NCBI GenBank assembly: GCA_963675655.1
Contig: OY776489.1
Location: 186,001-250,000, forward strand
Origin: CAXXOK01 sp963675655
Lineage (GTDB): Bacteria; Bacillota; Clostridia; Christensenellales; Aristaeellaceae
Length of the DNA: 64,000 nucleotides
Direction of reading: 5' to 3'
A program made the translations under genes and the position numbers. Shown here piece by piece: positions 58,012 to 64,000 of the stretch. The stretch's first letter is position 1. Each line of letters starts with the position of its first letter. The notes below the pieces were generated by a model that saw only the letters and a list, made by a program, of their open reading frames with translations, did not search any database and was not told the DNA's origin.

Positions 58012-59439
58012 CTACAGGTTAAGCACAAATCGATCCTGATTTTTCTTGAACACCCACATGCCCAATGCAAGCGAAGCGCCGCAGATGATGCCGCATAGCA
58101 CCACCGCTTTGGGCATAGGCGCCGTGCAATCCATCAGCACAGTTCGAAATAAACGCATTACATGGTAAAGCGGATTGATTTTAAAAATTAGCTGGAATTG
58201 TTCCGGAATGATCGATTCCGGATAAAACAGCGGCGTCGCATACATCAGCAGTGTAGTAAACACCGACCAGAGAAATTGCACATCCCGGAAGAACACCATA
58301 ATCGTCGACAGCAGCATCGCCAGACCGACGCACAGCATACCCAAACACAAGAAAATATAAGGTAAAAACAGATACGCGCGTGTAATTGGCAATCCACTCA
58401 GCAAAATTGTCGCCAACAGTGGGATCAATGAAAATGAAAAGTTAATACCGCTGGACAGCACCCGCGAAATGGGGAAGATATATTTGGGCAAATAAACCTT
58501 GGTAATCAGGCTGGCGTTGCCCGATATGGATGAAAGGCCTGTCGACGTTGCCTCATTGAAGAAGGAAAAACAAATTGTACCAGAAAGCAGGTAAACCGGG
58601 AAGTTTGCAATGCTGGATTTAAAAATCGTCGAAAACACAATATACTGGATTACCATGGTGAGCAGCGGGTTGAGAAAACTCCATAAAACGCCCAGTACCG
58701 AGCGCTTGTATTTTGCTTTAAAATCACGGCTTATCAACTGTTGCAGCACAAAACTGTACTTCTTCATGGCCAGGGCTACGCGCATCAGCAGGGATAATCG
58801 CCCTTTACGATACTGCCTGATTACGATTATATATTCCAGCCCCCATAGTATCAGCATACCTGCCAGCAGTATCCAGATGATACCGGAAACGTTGGTGACT
58901 GATTTGTAAAATGCTATCAGATTCAGCTTACCATTTAGCGTCCTGCCGTCAATAGACAAACTATTGGCTTCTGTCAGCCCTGATATCTCGACCATTCCGC
59001 GTGCTAACGCAATCATATTGCCATAAAAAAAGCCGGTGTTGTTACCATCAAGCATGGTCATTTGCAGCGAAAGTGTTGTTATACCGCTTAGCTCAATCGC
59101 CTGCGGCAGCAATTCAATAGAACCACCTTGCGTTGCCTGTGTTACGGTGCCTGAAACCAGTATTTGCTCATCCGCCGCCACCGTATAGGAGAAGTGTGCA
59201 TAATCGCCGCTGGCCACACGCACCGCGAGTGTTGTCAGCTCGTCACCGGAAACTGGAAACAGTTGGCGAACCGTTGACCCTTCAAACAGCGTTTCCGTCG
59301 CCAGCTGATCCGAAGCCAGCGAAACCTGGGAAAACTGCTGTAAATCATTCCGGTAGCCGCCAACATAAAACAACCCGAAAAAGGCGACGATGATCGCCAG
59401 CAAAACGGCAAAGAATTTCCGTATCTGCTTCCTGTCCAT
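58012..59439 (-). CDS. ABC-2 polysaccharide export permease with extracytoplasmic N-terminal domain
   Basis: This 475-residue protein has a C-terminal half (from about residue 230) that is the RgpC/TagG-type ABC-2 permease, with QLISRDFKAKYKRSVLGVLW (amphipathic entry helix), six helices and LMYATPLFYPESIIP. The first 210 residues are extra: a membrane helix (8-27), a beta-rich outer domain of about 155 residues (28-185) and a second helix (186-206). Typical members are about 260-280 residues. The ATPase gene follows 15 bases downstream. The outer domain may contact glycan or cell wall during export; this is inference. Confidence 0.88.
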   Translation of the reverse strand: MDRKQIRKFFAVLLAIIVAFFGLFYVGGYRNDLQQFSQVSLASDQLATETLFEGSTVRQLFPVSGDELTTLAVRVASGDYAHFSYTVAADEQILVSGTVTQATQGGSIELLPQAIELSGITTLSLQMTMLDGNNTGFFYGNMIALARGMVEISGLTEANSLSIDGRTLNGKLNLIAFYKSVTNVSGIIWILLAGMLILWGLEYIIVIRQYRKGRLSLLMRVALAMKKYSFVLQQLISRDFKAKYKRSVLGVLWSFLNPLLTMVIQYIVFSTIFKSSIANFPVYLLSGTICFSFFNEATSTGLSSISGNASLITKVYLPKYIFPISRVLSSGINFSFSLIPLLATILLSGLPITRAYLFLPYIFLCLGMLCVGLAMLLSTIMVFFRDVQFLWSVFTTLLMYATPLFYPESIIPEQFQLIFKINPLYHVMRLFRTVLMDCTAPMPKAVVLCGIICGASLALGMWVFKKNQDRFVLNL

Positions 59440-59483
59440 TCCTTCGCTTCATCCTCTCCTGTATAATCGCCAAAACAGCGGCA

Positions 59484-59924
59484 TTACTGCCCGTATTCGT
59501 TGCATTCTGCAAGGCAACGGTCCAGCGCATCCTGCCAGAGAGGCAGGCGTGAAAAGCCCGCGTCTGTCAAAGAACGCTTGCTCAGCCGTGAATTAAGCGG
59601 CCTTTTCGCATCCGTAGGGTATTCCAAAGAGGAGACTGGCCGTATCTCGCAAGGTAATCCCGCGCGCTGCATTACTGTTTGGGCAAGCGTATACCAGGAA
59701 CAAAAGCCTTCGTTTGTCGCATGGTAAACGCCATAGTTTTCCGTTTGCAGCATATCACAAAGCAGCACAGCCAAATCCGCCGCATAGGTTGGCGAACCAA
59801 TCTGGTCGTTCACCACGCATAGCTGCTGCCGCTCCCGTCCCAAACGCAGCATGGTTTTCACAAAATTGTGTCCATGCAGGCCAAACACCCAGCTGGTGCG
59901 CACAATAAAGAGACGGTTTAGCAC
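59484..59924 (-). pseudogene. rmlD: 5'-truncated dTDP-4-dehydrorhamnose reductase (rmlD fragment)
   Basis: The 146 codons match only the C-terminal half of RmlD, starting at LNRLFIVRTSWVFGLHGHNF and including VVNDQIGSPTYAADLA, GVYHATNEGFCSWY and PLNSRLSKRSL. Full RmlD is about 280-300 residues. The Rossmann loop and the YxxxK active site are missing. Upstream codons in the same frame give unrelated sequence back to an in-frame TAA about 110 bases away, so the break lies near 59925. The fragment could still be translated from a GTG, but it cannot be an active reductase. It sits 44 bases upstream of the export permease gene. Confidence 0.82.
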
Positions 59925-60043
59925 GTCTGCAACAACACCATTTCTCTTTATCCAGCTTTTGATTCCCCTTTTTCGTTCCCTTTCCTCCGACTTTTCTTAC
60001 CAGTACCTGGCTTGTTCCTCCGCTATTTTCCAGCAAACGCATA

Positions 60044-60073
60044 GAAAAGACACGCCTAACAAGCAAGCGTGCC
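60044..60073 (-). terminator. terminator after the cupin gene
   Basis: On the minus strand GGCACGC and GCGUGUC form a 7-bp stem with an 11-base loop, then UUUUCU. It lies about 29 bases after the cupin stop. Confidence 0.72.
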
Positions 60074-60101
60074 TTTCCCATATTCACTTCTACTTACAGC
60101 A

Positions 60102-60497
60102 TTACACCATTTTTCTAATAGTGTCCATCTGTTCAGCCGTCAGAGGCAAAACATCGCTGTTCGCCGCCCCGGTCGCAGAATCCTCAATCAATACCAGTTT
60201 GGTATCCTTTTGCGTAATGGTGTTGTGCCATAACGTTGCGGGAATGTTATATACTTTTCCGGGTTTCATTTCTACCGTGTTAAAGGTAAGTACGCCTTCC
60301 TGTTCGTTGGCAAACAGCAGCGTACAACGACCGGTCAGCAGCACAAACAACTCATCCGTTTCGTTATGACGTTCCACACAGTCCAAACCGCTGATGTCGT
60401 TTTCCGGCTTCCAGTTTTTTATACCCACCATCCATTTGGCGTTTTCAAACACGCGGTTAAGGCCTTTACCTTCATAAGCGTATTCCAGTATTTCCAT
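60102..60497 (-). CDS. cupin-domain protein
   Basis: This 131-residue single-domain cupin has ERHNETDELFVLLTGRCTLLF and MKPGKVYNIPATLWHNTI, the two cupin motifs with metal-ligand histidines and a glutamate. Small proteins of this kind include sugar isomerases and sensing domains; the substrate is unknown. The start at 60497 has AGAGGG 9 bases upstream, whereas ATG at 60506 abuts it. It is the last gene after the transketolase pair, 36 bases downstream. Confidence 0.75.
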   Translation of the reverse strand: MEILEYAYEGKGLNRVFENAKWMVGIKNWKPENDISGLDCVERHNETDELFVLLTGRCTLLFANEQEGVLTFNTVEMKPGKVYNIPATLWHNTITQKDTKLVLIEDSATGAANSDVLPLTAEQMDTIRKMV

Positions 60498-60533
60498 TTT
60501 CAGCATCCCTCTCTGGTGTGATGTTTTCACATG

Positions 60534-61478
60534 TTACGCGTTTTTTTGTTTCAGTACCGTATGGCAAGCTTTCTCAATCGCTTCCGCCGTCAGGCCGTAC
60601 TCGACAAACAAGTCCTGCGGCTTGCCGCTTTGGCCAAAGCGATCCTGTATGCCAATACGCTCAAACGGTGCGCACACATTGCCCATCAACGATTCGGCAA
60701 TGGCCGAACCCAGTCCGCCGATGATGGAATGCTCTTCCGCCGTTACCACCGCGCCGCACTGCCTGGCATACTTTTGTACGCACTCCGCATCCAGCGGTTT
60801 AATAGTATGCACATTCACCACCGCGGCGGATATACCCCGCGCGCTCAATGCCTGCGCCGCTTCCAGCGCTTGCGCTACCATTATGCCACAGGCGAAAATC
60901 ACCACATCCGTCCCCTCGCGCAGCACAACTGCCTTGCCGATTTCAAAGGGAGTTTTATCTTCGGTGCAAATATCTGTTGGTAGGCGGCCGGTACGGATAA
61001 ACATGGGGGTATCCGTTTGCGAAGCCGCAAACACAGCTTTGCGCATTTCAATTGCATCACAGGGCACCAGTACCGTCATGTTAGGCAGTACGCGCATCAG
61101 CGCTATATCTTCCACTGCCTGATGGCTGCCGCCATCCTCGCCCGCGCTGGGGCCTGCGTGGGAAAGCCCGAGCTTGACATTGGCTTTGGTATAGCAAATG
61201 GAGTTGCGGATCTGCTCATAAGCGCGCCCCGCGCCAAAAAGCGCGAAGGTGCTGGCAAACACCTGATAACCACTGTTAGCTAAACCCGATGCCGCCGCCA
61301 TCATATTCGCCTCGGCAATACCGAAATTATAAAACCGGTCCGGAAACTGGTTTGCAAATTCCACCGTCATCGTCGCATGTGCAAGGTCAGCGTCCACCAC
61401 CAACACATTTTTGTTTTTTTCGCCTAATTCGGCAAGGGCTTTGCCATAGGCCACACGGGTGGATTGTTTTTCAGCCAT
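60534..61478 (-). CDS. transketolase, C-terminal subunit
   Basis: This 314-residue subunit carries the pyrimidine-binding and C-terminal domains of transketolase. The catalytic glutamate is in FGIAEANMMAAASGLA, followed by TFALFGAGRAYEQIRNS, SHAGPSAGEDGGSHQ and HSIIGGLGSAIAE. It works as a heterodimer-type enzyme with the N-terminal subunit encoded 2 bases upstream, exchanging two-carbon units in the pentose phosphate pathway or in a dedicated sugar pathway. Start at 61478 is chosen over an upstream TTG. Confidence 0.93.
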   Translation of the reverse strand: MAEKQSTRVAYGKALAELGEKNKNVLVVDADLAHATMTVEFANQFPDRFYNFGIAEANMMAAASGLANSGYQVFASTFALFGAGRAYEQIRNSICYTKANVKLGLSHAGPSAGEDGGSHQAVEDIALMRVLPNMTVLVPCDAIEMRKAVFAASQTDTPMFIRTGRLPTDICTEDKTPFEIGKAVVLREGTDVVIFACGIMVAQALEAAQALSARGISAAVVNVHTIKPLDAECVQKYARQCGAVVTAEEHSIIGGLGSAIAESLMGNVCAPFERIGIQDRFGQSGKPQDLFVEYGLTAEAIEKACHTVLKQKNA

Positions 61479-61480
61479 TG

Positions 61481-62284
61481 TCAAACCCCCATTTCGCGCA
61501 TCGCGGCTTCATATTGTTCCTGATTCATGGGTTTCCCATGCCAGCCAACCTGGTTTTCCATAAAGGTAACGCCTTTCCCCTTTACCGTATGGCAAAGCAA
61601 GAAACGGGGTTTTTCACCCGCGGGCTTGTTGAGCGCTGCGGTAATTGCAGCCACATCGTGGCCGTCCACCTGGCCGCACTCCCAGCCAAAGGCGCGGAAT
61701 TTATCCACTATATCACCAATGGAAAGCACCTGATCGTTTGTGCCGTCAATTTGCAGCTGGTTATAATCCATCAGCACCGTCAGGTTGTTCAGGTGGTAAT
61801 GCGCAGCCGCCATAGCAGCTTCCCAAACCAACCCTTCCTGTGCTTCGCCATCGCCCACAACGCAGAAAACGCGGAAAGGCTTTTCCTGTCGTTTCCCCGC
61901 CAGCGCATAGCCAACCGAGACGGACATACCCTGTCCCAGTGAGCCTGTGCTGGCGTCGATGCCGGGCGTTTTGTGCATGTCTGGATGCCCTTGTAAAATG
62001 CTGCCCAACTGGCGCAGGGACCATAGTGACTCACGCGGAAAAAAGCCTTTTTCAGCAAGCGTCGCATACAATGCGGGGCAGCCATGCCCCTTGCTGAGCA
62101 CCAGCCGGTCGCGCTCCGGCCAGGATGGGTTTTGAGGATCATAGCGCAGGACGTTGTTATAAAGCGCCAGCAAAATTTCCACCAGAGACAAGGAACCACC
62201 CGGATGCCCCGACTGGCAGGCATAGAGCATTCTCAGAATATCGGTTCTGATTTGGCGTGCCTGCGATTGCAATTGTTCTGTCAT
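61481..62284 (-). CDS. transketolase, N-terminal subunit
   Basis: This 267-residue thiamine diphosphate-binding subunit has SGHPGGSLSLVEILLALY, LSKGHGCPALY, GIDASTGSLGQGMS and the TPP motif GDGEAQEGLVWEA, then NLTVLMDYNQLQIDG. The start at 62284 follows GAGAGG. It lies 37 bases after the MalG-type permease gene, so the transketolase pair seems to be part of a sugar uptake operon, perhaps for pentoses or a sugar acid route. Confidence 0.93.
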   Translation of the reverse strand: MTEQLQSQARQIRTDILRMLYACQSGHPGGSLSLVEILLALYNNVLRYDPQNPSWPERDRLVLSKGHGCPALYATLAEKGFFPRESLWSLRQLGSILQGHPDMHKTPGIDASTGSLGQGMSVSVGYALAGKRQEKPFRVFCVVGDGEAQEGLVWEAAMAAAHYHLNNLTVLMDYNQLQIDGTNDQVLSIGDIVDKFRAFGWECGQVDGHDVAAITAALNKPAGEKPRFLLCHTVKGKGVTFMENQVGWHGKPMNQEQYEAAMREMGV

Positions 62285-62321
62285 GGTCAATATCCTCTCC
62301 ATTGAATGTATGCAAAGAGAA

Positions 62322-63170
62322 TTACCCCTTTACAGCTCCGGAAGTGAGGCCGGCAACCAGCCTCTTTTGTGCAAAGAAGAACATGAAACACACGGGAATA
62401 ACCGTAATAATACCCCCGGCCGTCAGCAGTTCCCACTGTACGCCGAATTGGCCAATTAGGCTTTTCAGTGCTACAGGAACCGTGCGGTTACGGTCATTGG
62501 TAAACAACACGGCAAAGGTGTATTCATTCCAGGACTGCATGAATATATACACACCCGTCGCCAACAGGCAGGGAATCAGCACCGGCATAATAATGCGCAT
62601 GAATGCCTGCGCGCGGTTGGCACCGTCCACCATGGCCGCTTCTTCCAGCGACATGGGCAAATCGTTCAGGTAGCCGTTGAGCAGCCATACCGAGAAGGGA
62701 ATGGTAAACGTGGTATAGGATAGCACAAGCGCCGACGGTGTATACAGCAAATTGATGGAACGCATAATGGTGAACAGCGGAATCAACAACAGCACTGTCG
62801 GAAACATGTTATTGGTTAAAAACAGCACCATCAGCACTTTCCGGCCTTTGTACCGGAAGCGGGAAAACGAGTAAGCCGCCAGCATCGACACGGTTAACGA
62901 CAGGATTGTCGTAATGATCGCAACAATAAAGCTGTTCCACATGGGCTTGAGAAAGTTGAATTTACCAAACAACTGGGTATACGCATCCAGCGATGGGTTG
63001 GCCGGCCAGTATACGACTTTCGTGCTGTACAGCTCAGCATTGGGTTTCAGGCTGGTAACTAGCGTCCAGTAATACGGAAACAACAGGAAAAGCAGGATGA
63101 CGGCAAGCGGAATTCCCAGCAGGAAAAGTCTTTTCACGGGGTGTTTACCACGATTTACAATCGACTGCAT
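62322..63170 (-). CDS. sugar ABC permease (MalG type)
   Basis: This 282-residue CUT1 permease has six helices, the EAA loop LEEAAMVDGANRAQAFMRIIMP and the family end AGLTSGAVKG. It is of normal length, in contrast to the 535-residue relative at 41.6 kb. It pairs with the MalF-type protein that ends 3 bases upstream. The following genes encode a split transketolase and a cupin. Confidence 0.93.
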   Translation of the reverse strand: MQSIVNRGKHPVKRLFLLGIPLAVILLFLLFPYYWTLVTSLKPNAELYSTKVVYWPANPSLDAYTQLFGKFNFLKPMWNSFIVAIITTILSLTVSMLAAYSFSRFRYKGRKVLMVLFLTNNMFPTVLLLIPLFTIMRSINLLYTPSALVLSYTTFTIPFSVWLLNGYLNDLPMSLEEAAMVDGANRAQAFMRIIMPVLIPCLLATGVYIFMQSWNEYTFAVLFTNDRNRTVPVALKSLIGQFGVQWELLTAGGIITVIPVCFMFFFAQKRLVAGLTSGAVKG

Positions 63171-63173
63171 CCA

Positions 63174-64000
63174 TTACACCCCCTGTTCCTTAAACATGCT
63201 GCGCAGGTATGGTATTGAGAAGGCCAGCAGCAAAATGGTCATCACAATGGCCATGGCGGATGCGTAGCCCATATTTAAAGTATTTGCTTTTAAGTAGATA
63301 TAAATACTCAGTGTCTGCGTGGCATAGGCCGGGCCGCCTTCCGTCATGTTGAAAATAACGTCAACCGAGTTGGCAACCCAAATCACGCGAAGCATGGTCG
63401 TTACAAAAATCGTATTCTTCAATGATGGAATTGTAATGTAGAAAAGTTTTTGCAGGCTGTGTGCGCCATCAATATCCGAGGCTTCGTACAGATCGTGCGA
63501 AATCCCCTGCAAGCCCGCCAGCAGCATCAACGCAAAAAACGGAATGCCCTGCCAGACAATGGTCAGGATTACCGAAGGCAACGCCATATTGCGCGTGGCT
63601 AAAAAAGCGATATTACTACTGATGAGACCGGCTTTATGCAGCAAATCGTTGACAACGCCATAGTTACCATCCAGCAGCCACCGCCACATCAAGGCAATCA
63701 GCACGCCGGGAGTAACCCAGGGGATCAGGCTTACGGAGCGTACAAGGCCCCTGCCGCGAAACTCCTGGTTAAGCAGCAACGCCAACATAAAACCAAACAC
63801 AAACTGGAAACCGACGCCGAAGATAACCCATAGCGCCGTGCGGTACAAGCTGGCAATAAACTGCTTATCCGCAAAGAGCTGTACATAGTTTTGCAGCCCG
63901 ATATACCCTATCTGCTTGGGTCTGCGCAAATCGTAGTTTTGCAGACTCATGGAGATGGCGTTAAGAATGGGAATAAACACTACGGCGATTACAACCAGCA
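63174..64000 (-). CDS. sugar ABC permease (MalF type), partial at window end
   Basis: The frame runs off the right edge of the window: the bases beyond 63980 still read LVVIAVVFIPILNAI in frame, so the N-terminus lies outside. About 275 codons are present, with the EAA loop LYEASDIDGAHSLQKLFYITIP and five or more helices. It forms the channel with the MalG-type protein encoded next. A binding-protein gene is expected upstream, outside the window. Confidence 0.92.
   Translation of the reverse strand, partial: LVVIAVVFIPILNAISMSLQNYDLRRPKQIGYIGLQNYVQLFADKQFIASLYRTALWVIFGVGFQFVFGFMLALLLNQEFRGRGLVRSVSLIPWVTPGVLIALMWRWLLDGNYGVVNDLLHKAGLISSNIAFLATRNMALPSVILTIVWQGIPFFALMLLAGLQGISHDLYEASDIDGAHSLQKLFYITIPSLKNTIFVTTMLRVIWVANSVDVIFNMTEGGPAYATQTLSIYIYLKANTLNMGYASAMAIVMTILLLAFSIPYLRSMFKEQGV

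Noticed and set aside
59755..60087. A 110-codon minus-strand frame overlapping the rmlD fragment.
   Set aside because: It is the shifted frame of the rmlD remnant and its upstream sequence, rich in Lys/Arg/Cys without a pattern.

Overview
The window looks like chromosome of an anaerobic, gut-type member of the Clostridia (Firmicutes/Bacillota). Evidence: strong AGGAGG-type ribosome binding sites, many ATGA/TGATG stop-start overlaps, sigma-A type promoters, a rubrerythrin end, split transketolase subunits, a YkpA-type ABC-F protein, DUF5711/CvpA neighbours, NahK/NagA/NagB amino-sugar salvage and an RgpF-type rhamnan export cluster. No rRNA, tRNA, CRISPR array, prophage or intact transposase was seen. 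Species cannot be named from the sequence.

Layout. 1-0.5 kb: end of a rubrerythrin gene, its terminator, and an unexplained non-coding block with five short perfect hairpins (163-383). 0.5-10.6 kb (minus strand): a purine uptake and deamination cluster. It runs from a strong promoter at 10,581-10,610 and a structured leader through a BMP-family nucleoside-binding protein, an ABC ATPase with two nucleotide-binding domains and two permeases, then adenine deaminase, an amidohydrolase deaminase and a second adenine deaminase. 11.1-15.5 kb (plus): a radical SAM enzyme, then DUF5711 protein, CvpA and an M19 dipeptidase. 15.7-20.1 kb (minus): ferredoxin-type aldo/keto reductase, then serC, a GNAT acetyltransferase and serA. 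20.6-23.2 kb (minus): a three-gene sugar amidination set (HisH-like, HisF-like, WbpG-like) with its own promoter. 23.3-27.1 kb (minus): PaaI thioesterase, YfcE phosphodiesterase, exonuclease III, DUF1653 protein and an ABC-F ATPase.

27.2-36.9 kb (mostly plus): five large polytopic membrane proteins, at least four of GT-C type, two of them tandem paralogues, interrupted by argH and a small zinc-ribbon membrane protein. 37.4 kb: a small secreted protein. 38.0-41.5 kb (minus): 8-oxoguanine deaminase, nagA and nagB. 41.6-45.5 kb (minus): a family-1 sugar ABC transporter whose MalG subunit has an extra ~260-residue N-terminal region. 45.7-50.0 kb (minus): nucleotidyltransferase, NahK, Gfo/Idh oxidoreductase and an RmlD-like SDR, with a divergent AraC regulator at 50.1 kb. 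The 38-51 kb stretch reads as one region for capture and processing of N-acetylhexosamines.

51.3-52.8 kb (minus): TetR regulator, flavodoxin and a membrane-anchored FMN-binding domain. 53.0-59.9 kb (minus): a rhamnan-type polysaccharide export and assembly operon (truncated rmlD, ABC-2 permease with an extracytoplasmic N-terminal domain, Wzt-type ATPase, double-domain GT4, RgpF). 60.1-64.0 kb (minus): a sugar ABC transporter (MalF partial, MalG), transketolase N and C subunits and a cupin.

Product names rest on recognising motifs and family sequence by eye; no searches were run. Start codons were moved downstream in many genes where the ribosome binding site makes the choice clear.
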